A stretch of DNA of 7,245 bases from Desulfobacterales bacterium (GTDB taxonomy: Bacteria > Desulfobacterota > Desulfobacteria > Desulfobacterales > Desulfobacteraceae): contig JAKSBB010000734.1 in assembly GCA_022361315.1 (NCBI GenBank), positions 1 through 7,245 on the forward strand. The letters are read 5' to 3'. Both the position numbers and the translations under genes were made by a program. This document shows, in pieces, positions 1 to 5,837 of this stretch (its first letter is position 1; each line of letters starts with the position of its first letter). Under the pieces are notes generated by a model. That model worked only from the letters and a program-made list of their open reading frames with translations. It had not been told where the DNA came from and ran no database searches.

Positions 1-2226
1 GAAGCGGTTGAAAAACCGGTTGTCTGATCCCCGGAATCCGTAAATGGACTGATCCGGATCTCCGATGACAAAAATGCGGTTGTCCCGGGACAGCAGTTTG
101 ACCAGTTCGTACTGGCCGTAGTTCAGGTCCTGGTACTCATCAACAAATACATGGGTAAACCGTTCCCGGATCTGCCGGCAGAGATCGGGTTCCAGGGAAA
201 GGCGGCTGTGACAGAGGATAATCAGATCCTCAAAGTCCGCCAGATTCATTTCGGTACAAAACCGGTCATAGGCACCGTAAATCCCCGCCAGCACAGAAGC
301 GCCCTCCCCGGCCACCGGGGACAGATCCTGATCCGGCCCCAGAAGTTGCTGCTTACACAGGGAAATCTGATTGTCGATTTTTTTGAGATCCCGCTTTGAC
401 AACGGACTCACTCCGCTCTGCTCCCCATAGGCATCCGCCGCCAGCTGGAGCACTTCAAGACGGAGATCATCTTCCATCAAGCCTCGGTTAAAACCGGTAT
501 AGGCCCGGAGAATATTGAGACAGAAACTGTGAAAGGTGGCCGCGGCCACCTGGGTGCCCCCCTCGGACATGAAGGTATCGATCCGCTGGGCCAGTTCCCG
601 GGCGGCCTTATTGGTGAAGGTCAGGGCGAGGATATTGCCGGGGTTTACCTCCTTCTCAGAGACCAGCCAGGCGATCCGGGCCGTCAGGGTCCGGGTTTTA
701 CCGGTACCCGGTCCGGCCTGGATCAGGACGGCACGGGCATCGGAGGTAACGGCCTGATCCTGTTCCGGGTTCAGTCCTTCCAGCAGTCCCGTCGGTGCAT
801 TGGTTTCTGAGGCTTTTTGGGATTTCCTGCGCCGTTTTACAACAGGTGTTGCAACTTTGGCCGTCTGTTTTTCCGCCTTTGCGGCAGCTTCCCGGGCCTT
901 ATCCGCCTTGGTTTTCCTTTTCCCGGCCTTCGGCAGGTCAAACAGCAAATTCTTTTCTCCACGGATCGCCAGCTTCTCCTCCCGGGAAAATAGTTTCACC
1001 GTTCCGAATTCCCCGTCATATCCCGGATCAATATGCAGATCGCCTGCCCGCATCTTATCAACGGCTTCAGCCAGAAGCGGTACCCCGGCCCGGTCAATGT
1101 CCTCAACCGAAAGCCGGGTGAGGATGCCGAGTTCAGGCCCTAATACTTCCACAGCTTTTTCATAATAACCCGTTACTTTTTTGGTCTTTGGCCCCACCTC
1201 AAAAATCTCGGAAAGCATGTCTGCCAGGGGCACCACATAAGCGTGGGGATGACGATTCTCAGGTACGTACCCTTCCAGGCGTTCGGCCAGTTCCCGGACC
1301 CGGTAGAGTACGCCCAGGGTCATGGGCTTGCCGCATTCCGGGCAAATGCCCCCGGCTTTTGCGGTATCGTCCGGGTTCATCCGGACATTGCACTTCCGGT
1401 GGCCGTCGTAGTGGTATTTACCCTGGTCCGGATACATATCCAGTGTCCCCCGGTAGGCTTTCAGATCGTGTGTGGCAAGGGCGTTGCGGATAGCCCAATA
1501 ATCCATATCCGTATCAAATACGGAGGCATTCCGCCCCAGGAATCCCGGTGAATGGGCGTCGGAGTTGGATATCAGGCTGACATGGTCCAGGTCCTTCACC
1601 CGCCAGTTCATGGGCGGGTCTGAGGAGAGACCGGTTTCACAGGCAAAAATATGGGGAGCCAGGTCATTAAAGCATTCTTCAATGGTATCAAATCCGGATT
1701 TTGAGCCGAACATGGAGAACCAGGGGGTCCAGATGTGGGCCGGCACAAGGAATCCCTGGTCGCTGACCTCCAGCATGATCTCCAGCAGATCCCGGGCATC
1801 CAGGCCGAGGATGGGGCGGCCGTCGGATTTAATATTGCCGATGGCATCCAGCCGGGCATTAAACCGTTTGGCCGTTTCCAGATCCGGCATATAGATGAGA
1901 TTATGATTTTTTCTGACCCGGTCGTCTTTTTTGTAGATGTTGGAGATCTCCGCCTGAAGAATAAAACGCACCTCCCCCCTGCAGGATGCGGGGATATCCG
2001 GATCTAATGTTTCCGCGATCTCCTTTTTCAGGGAAAAGAGGCCGGGTTCGGTTTCTTCAAGTTTGGTGGACAGCTCTTCCATCCAGGACGGATGGGTAAA
2101 GTCCCCTGTGCCCACCAGGGAAATCCCCTTTATCTGGGCGGCGCGGTAAAGGTTTTCCAGGTCCAGATTTTTGGCGGTTGCCCGGGAGTATTTGGAGTGG
2201 ATGTGAAGGTCTGCAATAAATCTCAT
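1..2226 (-). CDS. EndoQ-like PHP nuclease fused to UvrD/Rep-family helicase, C-terminus outside window
   Basis: The frame is open from ATG at 2226 to base 1 (742 residues, no stop), so the C-terminal helicase part is missing. Residues 1 to about 410 resemble endonuclease Q/TIGR00375. They carry PHP metal-site motifs DLHIHS (H8, H10), GTGDFTH (D42, H45) and SNSDAH (D223, H225). They also have a Zn-type cluster C279, C295, C298 beside YHYDGHRKC, and a VGPKTKKV/HhH-like stretch at about 345-395. A Lys/Arg/Ala-rich linker spans about 425-480. A superfamily 1A helicase follows: Q motif LNPEQDQAV, Walker A AGPGTGKT (about 503-510), LTFTNKAA, TFHSFC, Walker B VDEYQD (about 695-700) and GDPDQSIYGFRG (about 720). 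Known EndoQ nicks DNA 5' of deaminated bases or abasic sites, and UvrD unwinds from nicks, so a cytoplasmic repair role coupling the two is inferred. The upstream SD is weak, but the start is fixed by the conserved PHP N-terminus. Confidence 0.9.
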   Translation of the reverse strand, partial: MRFIADLHIHSKYSRATAKNLDLENLYRAAQIKGISLVGTGDFTHPSWMEELSTKLEETEPGLFSLKKEIAETLDPDIPASCRGEVRFILQAEISNIYKKDDRVRKNHNLIYMPDLETAKRFNARLDAIGNIKSDGRPILGLDARDLLEIMLEVSDQGFLVPAHIWTPWFSMFGSKSGFDTIEECFNDLAPHIFACETGLSSDPPMNWRVKDLDHVSLISNSDAHSPGFLGRNASVFDTDMDYWAIRNALATHDLKAYRGTLDMYPDQGKYHYDGHRKCNVRMNPDDTAKAGGICPECGKPMTLGVLYRVRELAERLEGYVPENRHPHAYVVPLADMLSEIFEVGPKTKKVTGYYEKAVEVLGPELGILTRLSVEDIDRAGVPLLAEAVDKMRAGDLHIDPGYDGEFGTVKLFSREEKLAIRGEKNLLFDLPKAGKRKTKADKAREAAAKAEKQTAKVATPVVKRRRKSQKASETNAPTGLLEGLNPEQDQAVTSDARAVLIQAGPGTGKTRTLTARIAWLVSEKEVNPGNILALTFTNKAARELAQRIDTFMSEGGTQVAAATFHSFCLNILRAYTGFNRGLMEDDLRLEVLQLAADAYGEQSGVSPLSKRDLKKIDNQISLCKQQLLGPDQDLSPVAGEGASVLAGIYGAYDRFCTEMNLADFEDLIILCHSRLSLEPDLCRQIRERFTHVFVDEYQDLNYGQYELVKLLSRDNRIFVIGDPDQSIYGFRGSDNRFFNRF

Positions 2227-2377
2227 ATAAACTGCCTGTGGCCTTGGGGTTGACAACGTCTGGGTTCTCCAGATGTCTTACATGATTTCCCCTTAATTTA
2301 AAAGCCGGTTTCTGATAAAGAGGGGGGACGCGGCAGATACGGACACAGGGTTTTCTCAAGGATATAAAGGAGAGGTT
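2227..2377. other. Divergent intergenic region between helicase and thioredoxin-HEAT genes
   Basis: This 151-bp spacer must hold the promoters of both divergent genes. A TTGACA lies at 2250-2255 inside the 9-bp palindrome GTTGACAAC (2249-2257), but no good -10 hexamer follows at 16-19 bp. The only clear signal is the SD AAAGGAGAGG at 2366-2375 for the plus-strand gene. I see no hairpin terminator or coding frame with a ribosome site. Confidence 0.5.
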
Positions 2378-3346
2378 ATGATCGACCCGTCAGCCCGGGA
2401 GCAGATACAAAACTGGCAGGTACCGGAAGGGATTTCTATTACATTACCGGTCTCAAAACACCCGGAACAACAGACCTTTGATACATTTGCCGGTGAATGG
2501 GAGGCCCTGAACCCCGGCATTTCCTGGAAAAAGGATCCGGAAGACTTGGCAGAAATCCCGGGATTCAGGCTCCGGGAGAACATCACTTATTCCGCCCTGC
2601 CACTTGAACGGGAACTTATCCCCTTTCTGTCCGGTCTGACATCCATTGCCGCCCCTTCGGTGTCCGAGGACGTACAGACAATGCTGGACCGGCTTGAGCT
2701 GCCCTGCGAACTCACCCTGTATATCGCCCTGCAATGCCCCCATTGCCCGGGGATGGTGAATACCCTGATCCCCCTGGCCGCGGCCTGTGATAAAATCCGG
2801 CTTCACATTATTGACGGCTCCCTGTTCCGGGAACAGGCAGAAGCGGACCGGGTGATGGCAGCCCCATGCCTTATTCTGGACAATGATTTCAGATGGACCG
2901 GCAGCGTGCCGGAAACCGAAATTCTGTCCATGGTACTCAACCGGGACCCGTCAGCCCTGGGCACGGGCACACTGAAGAATATTCTTGAGGAGGGGAATGC
3001 GGACTGGATCACGGACCGGATGATGGCATCAAATCAAATATTCGAGGGCTTTATCGGACTGTTGCTGCACGAGACCTGGTCGGTCCGGCTGGGGGCCATG
3101 GTCGTGGTGGAAAGCCTTGCCGAACGCGCCCCGGACTTGGGCCTGACCCTTGTCCCGGCTCTCATTGACGTCTTTGAAGACCAGGAAATCCCGGTTCAGG
3201 GAGACATTCTATACGCCCTGGGGGAAATCGGCAGTCTTGAAACAATGGCATGGATCCGTGAACGCAAGGACGGATTCACCCATGCGGATCTCTCAGATGC
3301 GGCGGAAGATGCCATAGAAGCCATTGAATCAAGGGGTTCGGATTAG
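2378..3346 (+). CDS. AhpF N-terminal-domain-like thioredoxin protein with CPHC site and C-terminal HEAT-like repeats
   Basis: This 322-residue protein probably catalyses thiol-disulfide exchange in the cytoplasm, as no signal peptide is visible. Residues about 15-195 resemble the tandem thioredoxin folds of the AhpF N-terminal domain and protein disulfide oxidoreductases. The first fold lacks a CxxC, as in AhpF. The second has LYIALQCPHCPGM with C120 and C123, then HIIDGSLF and the cis-proline position AAPC (P163). The CPHC dipeptide is the one found in oxidising DsbA, whereas AhpF has CHNC. Residues about 223-315 form alpha-helical HEAT-like repeats (WSVRLGAMVVVESLAE, VQGDILYALGEIGS), suggesting a protein-binding tail. 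No FAD/NAD domain is present, so it is not a full AhpF. The start is supported by AAAGGAGAGG just upstream of ATG. It stands alone on the plus strand and converges on the short HEAT gene 17 bp downstream. The partner reductase or peroxidase is not in the window. Confidence 0.85.
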   Translation: MIDPSAREQIQNWQVPEGISITLPVSKHPEQQTFDTFAGEWEALNPGISWKKDPEDLAEIPGFRLRENITYSALPLERELIPFLSGLTSIAAPSVSEDVQTMLDRLELPCELTLYIALQCPHCPGMVNTLIPLAAACDKIRLHIIDGSLFREQAEADRVMAAPCLILDNDFRWTGSVPETEILSMVLNRDPSALGTGTLKNILEEGNADWITDRMMASNQIFEGFIGLLLHETWSVRLGAMVVVESLAERAPDLGLTLVPALIDVFEDQEIPVQGDILYALGEIGSLETMAWIRERKDGFTHADLSDAAEDAIEAIESRGSD

Positions 3347-3363
3347 TTGATCTCATAACCGGA

Positions 3364-3549
3364 TCATGTTGCCGTGGATACGGCCAACGCCTGAATCCGC
3401 TCTTTTGCGGCACGGATGACCTCGTTGTCCTCATCATTCTCAATGATGGATTCAAGGATCTTTAAATCCCTGGCGCTGTTGACAAATTTGATCCGCACCT
3501 TTGGATTGGAATGCAGATACTTGGGAACGAAAAAATCTGAAAAACGCAT
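3364..3549 (-). CDS. Small single-HEAT-repeat-like protein, 61 aa
   Basis: This is a short but convincing gene: AAGGAGG (3555-3561) sits 5 nt before the ATG at 3549. The N-terminus MRFSDFFVPKYLHSN is followed by one HEAT/LRV-like unit (NPKVRIKFVNSARDLKILES, then NDEDNEVIRAAKERIQAL). This has the usual pattern of a helix, a D-x-x-x-L helix, and DxxxxVRxAA-like spacing. A lone repeat cannot form a solenoid, so it may oligomerise or bind a partner; that is inference. It lies tail to tail with the thioredoxin-HEAT gene, which carries the same kind of repeat, and 68 bp downstream of the ribbon-helix-helix gene on the same strand. There is no signal peptide, no cysteine and no enzyme motif. The function is unknown. 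Confidence 0.75.
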   Translation of the reverse strand: MRFSDFFVPKYLHSNPKVRIKFVNSARDLKILESIIENDEDNEVIRAAKERIQALAVSTAT

Positions 3550-3575
3550 GACACCCTCCTTTTTGATAACGGGAT

Positions 3576-3615
3576 GTTTATAAAGGGGCCCTGCGACACA
3601 GTGAAAAGAGCCCCG
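3576..3615 (-). terminator. Possible intrinsic terminator or attenuating hairpin after the RHH gene
   Basis: Read on the minus strand, GGGGCTC (3614-3608) can pair with GGGCCCC (3591-3585). This gives a 7-bp GC-rich stem with one G-T wobble, extendable by one T-A pair, around a loop of about 14 nt. TTTATAAAC follows. It begins 3 nt after the RHH stop codon and ends 27 bp before the SD of the HEAT gene. The T tract is short and interrupted, so termination may be partial. Confidence 0.4.
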
Positions 3616-3617
3616 GT

Positions 3618-3776
3618 TCAGGGTAGATCGGATGCCTTCTCCACGTATTTTCTGATCAACTCAATGGTTACCTCACCCATGGTCCTGCCCTGTTTAACGG
3701 CGGTGAGCTTAAATTCCCTGTGAAGATATTCCGGCATCCGCAAGGTCAACTGTTTGGTCTTGTCCTTCTGACTCAT
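3618..3776 (-). CDS. Small ribbon-helix-helix (CopG/Arc-type) DNA-binding protein, 52 aa
   Basis: An ATG at 3776 opens a 52-residue frame ending in TGA (3618-3620). AGGAG (3786-3790) lies 9 nt upstream. After a charged MSQKDKTK lead, KQLTLRMPEYL forms the beta-strand that would lie in the DNA major groove. EYLHREFKLTAVKQG is helix A, and the turn plus helix B is RTMGEVTIELIRKYVEKA, with the G-x-T-hydrophobic-x-E pattern typical of the fold. The length fits a minimal RHH dimer-forming repressor or antitoxin-like regulator. No toxin gene is adjacent: the next gene on the strand is a HEAT-like protein. It faces away from the tautomerase-cupin pair across a 203-bp spacer and could regulate itself and that pair, which is inference. 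Confidence 0.8.
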   Translation of the reverse strand: MSQKDKTKQLTLRMPEYLHREFKLTAVKQGRTMGEVTIELIRKYVEKASDLP

Positions 3777-3852
3777 CAAAAGTTTCTCCTGTTCATTTTG
3801 CTGTAACCCGTTATTATTTTAAGTTGAATCATCCGATCCACACCCTGGTTTC

Positions 3853-3882
3853 ATAGAACCATATCAGACATCTAACTGTCAA
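3853..3882 (-). promoter_or_regulatory. Tentative sigma-70-like promoter for the RHH gene with overlapping partial palindrome
   Basis: On the minus strand a perfect TTGACA (3882-3877) is followed after 18 bp by TTCTAT (3858-3853), which matches only 3 of 6 consensus -10 positions. The putative -10 sits inside GGTTTCATAGAACC (3847-3860), a partial inverted repeat with 4-bp arms. That could be an operator for the RHH protein, or chance. I found no convincing promoter for the divergent plus-strand operon in the same spacer. Confidence 0.3.
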
Positions 3883-3979
3883 GACATAAAAGCATAAACA
3901 CATCCAGATTATCATCTCTTTCCAGCGCACCCGGTTTATGGTATGAACCGGCCAGCACCCAGAATCAAGGAGAGTATCC

Positions 3980-4444
3980 ATGCCCCATATCATCGTGAAG
4001 TTGTACGAAGGAAAGTCAGATGCCCGGAAAAAAGAACTGGCCGAAAAAATTGCCAGGGATGTGATCGAAGTAACGGAATGCAGAGAGGCAGCCGTTTCAG
4101 TCGCCGTGGAAGAATTTGCACCGGATGACTGGCCGGAACAGGTCTTTCGTCCGGATATTTTGGAATGTAAGGGAGAGCTGCTCGTTTCCCCGGGCTATGA
4201 TCCCTTTGCCACAGAAAACGCGCCTGCCCAAGATCCGGCAGATGCACTGATGGCATTTGTTCGGGGGGCATCCGACACCGCAGCCGCAGAAGATGAAACC
4301 GGCTATTTCAACCCCATGTCCTGGCTGGACGAAACTCTGGAAGACAATCCCCAGATGTTCGATCCCTGCTTCGACACCCCATGGAACGATCTTTCCGATG
4401 CCGAAAAAGCAGACCGGATGATGGCCGTCAGACGCGTACTTTAA
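3980..4444 (+). CDS. PptA-like tautomerase (4-oxalocrotonate tautomerase superfamily) with a C-terminal extension
   Basis: Residues 1-75 align by eye over the whole length of E. coli PptA/YdcE (77 aa): MPHIIVKLYEG, KKELAEKIARDVIE, AVSVAVEEFAPDDWPEQVF and the terminal SPGYDPF. Pro2, exposed once Met is removed, is the catalytic N-terminal proline of the superfamily, which interconverts keto and enol forms of alpha-keto acids and related compounds. The substrate here is unknown. Residues 76-154 are an extra half that typical members lack. It is acidic, starts with an Ala/Asp-rich linker (about 76-105) and ends in a Trp/Asp-rich segment (YFNPMSWLDETLEDNPQMFD, then DTPWNDLSDAEKADRMM). I recognise no domain there. 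AAGGAGAG (3967-3974) fits ATG 3980 with 7-nt spacing from GGAG. It is followed 30 bp later by the cupin gene, so the two are likely cotranscribed. Confidence 0.85.
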   Translation: MPHIIVKLYEGKSDARKKELAEKIARDVIEVTECREAAVSVAVEEFAPDDWPEQVFRPDILECKGELLVSPGYDPFATENAPAQDPADALMAFVRGASDTAAAEDETGYFNPMSWLDETLEDNPQMFDPCFDTPWNDLSDAEKADRMMAVRRVL

Positions 4445-4462
4445 TTAATTGAGATTCCCAAC

Positions 4463-4467
4463 AGGAG
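4463..4467 (+). promoter_or_regulatory. Ribosome binding site selecting the GTG start of the cupin gene
   Basis: AGGAG at 4463-4467 is 7 nt before GTG at 4475. The nearby ATG at 4468 directly abuts the SD and is out of frame, so GTG is the supported start. Confidence 0.75.
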
Positions 4468-4474
4468 ATGCTTA

Positions 4475-4933
4475 GTGGAAGAACTCATCCAACGTTACGG
4501 GCTTTTACCCCATCCGGAAGGGGGATATTTTAAGGAAATCTACCGGTCGCAATTGACCCTGGCCTCCCCTGAAACCGGGTCGGCCAGGCAGGCCGTCACC
4601 CAGATTTACTTCTTGCTCACCCGGGGGCAGGTGTCCCGGTTCCACCGGGTGGTCCATGACGAGATCTGGCATTTTTACGAAGGAGATCCCCTCACCTTGA
4701 TTCAGTTTGACGGCAGGCAGGTGCAGGAAACCACCATCGGAAAAGGCGGGGCGTATGTCTCCGTGGTGCCGGGTAAGGTCTGGCAGGCGGCGGAAACCAC
4801 AGGGGCCTATACCCTGGTGGGATGCACCGTGGCCCCGGGGGTTGATTTTGAGGATTTTTCGTTCATGAGCGATTCGCCTGAAACGGCAACAGCCTTTGCG
4901 GCCGGCCATGGAGAATACAGCAGATTTATCTGA
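4475..4933 (+). CDS. Cupin_5 / DUF985 family cupin protein
   Basis: This 152-residue protein has the full length and landmarks of the DUF985 (YML079w-like) cupins. These are the N-terminal LIQRYGLLPHPEGGYFKEIY, the strand TQIYFLLTRG, the cupin core SRFHRVVHDEIWHFYEGD (H57, H61, E63, H66), then VVPGKVWQAAE and the closing GCTVAPGVDFEDFSF. The His/Glu cluster could hold a metal or small ligand in the beta-barrel. The family resembles sugar epimerase-type cupins structurally, but its reaction is not established, so no enzymatic activity is assigned. It starts at GTG behind a good SD. It is probably the second gene of an operon with the tautomerase. It converges on the minus-strand orphan gene with a 23-bp gap and no clear terminator hairpin. 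Confidence 0.88.
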   Translation: MEELIQRYGLLPHPEGGYFKEIYRSQLTLASPETGSARQAVTQIYFLLTRGQVSRFHRVVHDEIWHFYEGDPLTLIQFDGRQVQETTIGKGGAYVSVVPGKVWQAAETTGAYTLVGCTVAPGVDFEDFSFMSDSPETATAFAAGHGEYSRFI

Positions 4934-4956
4934 TTATTCTGTTTTGATTCAGGTCC

Positions 4957-5625
4957 CTATGTTTCGGGGGTATACGTATAGGTATAGGGCGTTTCCGTTT
5001 TACTCATCCCCAGCAGACTGGTGAGGCCCGTGGAGGTTGATTTCATATCATCATATTTCCTGGCCATGGACATGATATCCTCCCAGCTGGAGTTATCCCC
5101 CATGAAACTGGCCAGTGAGACGCTCTTTTGGGTCAGAGAATCCGCATAGTCGGCCACCTCCCGGTTTGCCGTCATCTGTTTGTAGGCCAGTTCAAATTCA
5201 GGGTCTTCATTGAGTGCTTTCTGGAGTTCAGACTTTCCCGGAAAGGATTCGGCAATGGTAATGTTAAAGTCGGCATCCACGGAAAGATTCAACGCCATCC
5301 CGGGATCAAGCCCCAGTCCGGTCATGGTATCCTCCAGTTTGGCCGCCACGATTTCCTCCTGGGTATCAGCCGCGTCCCTGAAATCTCCCAGGGTCAACCT
5401 TCCCGTGGGATTCAATCCCATATTTTCCCGAAGGCGGGCATCCGCCACCCCGCCGGACAGGGACACAGAAACGGCATCGGACGGAGTCGTTGTGGTTTCT
5501 GATTCGGTACTTTCGGCAGTTCCCGCAGAAGCCTCTTTGGCAGCGGTTTCCCCGCTGTACAAATAAGGATTGTTTGTGCTGTATACGGATGTGTCAGTTA
5601 CGATACTCATCTTGGCCGTCCCCAT
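4957..5625 (-). CDS. Uncharacterised Ser/Thr-rich protein, 222 aa, likely sigma-54 controlled
   Basis: I do not recognise a named family. Residues 1-50 are low-complexity and rich in Ser, Thr, Ala and Glu (ETAAKEASAGTAESTESETT), followed by SDAVSVSLSGGVADARLRE. The middle, about 68-150, looks globular and helical (NPTGRLTLGDFRDAADTQ, DTMTGLGLDPGMALNLSVDA, then FPGKSELQKALNEDPEFELA). The tail ends in a Thr/Tyr alternation, TPYTYTYTPET. There are no cysteines, signal peptide or membrane helix. The spacer-then-domain layout would fit a secreted or envelope-associated structural or flagellar-type accessory protein, but that is a guess. The start is uncertain: ATG 5625 has no clear SD, and the in-frame ATG at 5610 (MSIVTDTSVYS) is equally plausible. 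A strong -24/-12 element lies about 35 bp upstream of ATG 5625. Stop is at 4957, tail to tail with the cupin gene. Confidence 0.75.
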   Translation of the reverse strand: MGTAKMSIVTDTSVYSTNNPYLYSGETAAKEASAGTAESTESETTTTPSDAVSVSLSGGVADARLRENMGLNPTGRLTLGDFRDAADTQEEIVAAKLEDTMTGLGLDPGMALNLSVDADFNITIAESFPGKSELQKALNEDPEFELAYKQMTANREVADYADSLTQKSVSLASFMGDNSSWEDIMSMARKYDDMKSTSTGLTSLLGMSKTETPYTYTYTPET

Positions 5626-5636
5626 GTATTTTGTTT

Positions 5637-5741
5637 TCAGGATACCTGAATGTATAAAAAGCAGAATCTATGCCACACCCCGAACACAACATAACCCACT
5701 GAAACAAAAGATAATTCTAAAAACCCACACAAATCAAACAT
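5637..5741 (-). CDS. Possible 34-aa hydrophobic small protein (uncertain)
   Basis: ATG at 5741 opens a 34-codon frame with a stop at 5637-5639. GGAGGAG (5750-5744) lies unusually close upstream, 2 nt after its last G or 4 nt from GGAGG. The peptide (MFDLCGFLELSFVSVGYVVF, then GVWHRFCFLYIQVS) could be one membrane-spanning helix. Against it, the frame overlaps the sigma-54-like promoter and lies in AT-rich intergenic DNA, so it may be chance. Confidence 0.2.
   Translation of the reverse strand: MFDLCGFLELSFVSVGYVVFGVWHRFCFLYIQVS
5660..5675 (-). promoter_or_regulatory. Sigma-54-type -24/-12 promoter for the Ser/Thr-rich gene
   Basis: Minus strand 5675-5660 reads TGGCATAGATTCTGCT. It preserves the invariant GG-N10-GC spacing (GG 5674-5673, GC 5662-5661) and most of the consensus TGGCACG-N4-TTGCT. 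The predicted transcript start is near 5649, giving a short leader before either candidate ATG (5625 or 5610). Position, strand and spacing all agree with the gene. Confidence 0.6.
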
Positions 5742-5776
5742 TTCTCCTCCCGGCACATTTGTTCTGGCCATAGGCA

Positions 5777-5833
5777 ATTTATTCCCGTAATCCGCAGCCC
5801 AGCCCTGACCTTGCCTCCCAAGATTTATTCCCG
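5777..5833. repeat. 11-bp direct repeat ATTTATTCCCG, two copies
   Basis: Exact copies are at 5777-5787 and 5823-5833, 46 bp apart start to start. They lie about 130 and 180 bp upstream of the predicted sigma-54 transcript start, within the usual range of enhancer-binding sites. The second copy abuts the -35 of the opposite promoter. Binding is inferred, and chance is possible in this AT-rich DNA. Confidence 0.45.
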
Positions 5834-5837
5834 GTTG

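Noticed and set aside
151..2007. Several plus-strand open frames of about 70-120 codons
   Set aside because: They are antisense to the continuous EndoQ-UvrD frame, lack ribosome sites and show no recognisable protein pattern.
2250..2283. TTGACA as a promoter for the thioredoxin-HEAT gene
   Set aside because: No acceptable -10 hexamer lies at 16-19 bp; the nearest TTACAT is 22 bp away.
2057..3012. Minus-strand open frames around the thioredoxin-HEAT gene
   Set aside because: They run across or opposite a clear AhpF-NTD-like coding frame and have compositions typical of antisense translation.
3347..3363. Bidirectional terminator between convergent genes
   Set aside because: The 17-bp gap has no inverted repeat.
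3364..3776. Toxin-antitoxin pair formed by the RHH and 61-aa genes
   Set aside because: The 61-aa product looks like a HEAT repeat, not a RelE, MazF or other toxin. The genes are 68 bp apart with a hairpin between them, unlike overlapping TA operons.
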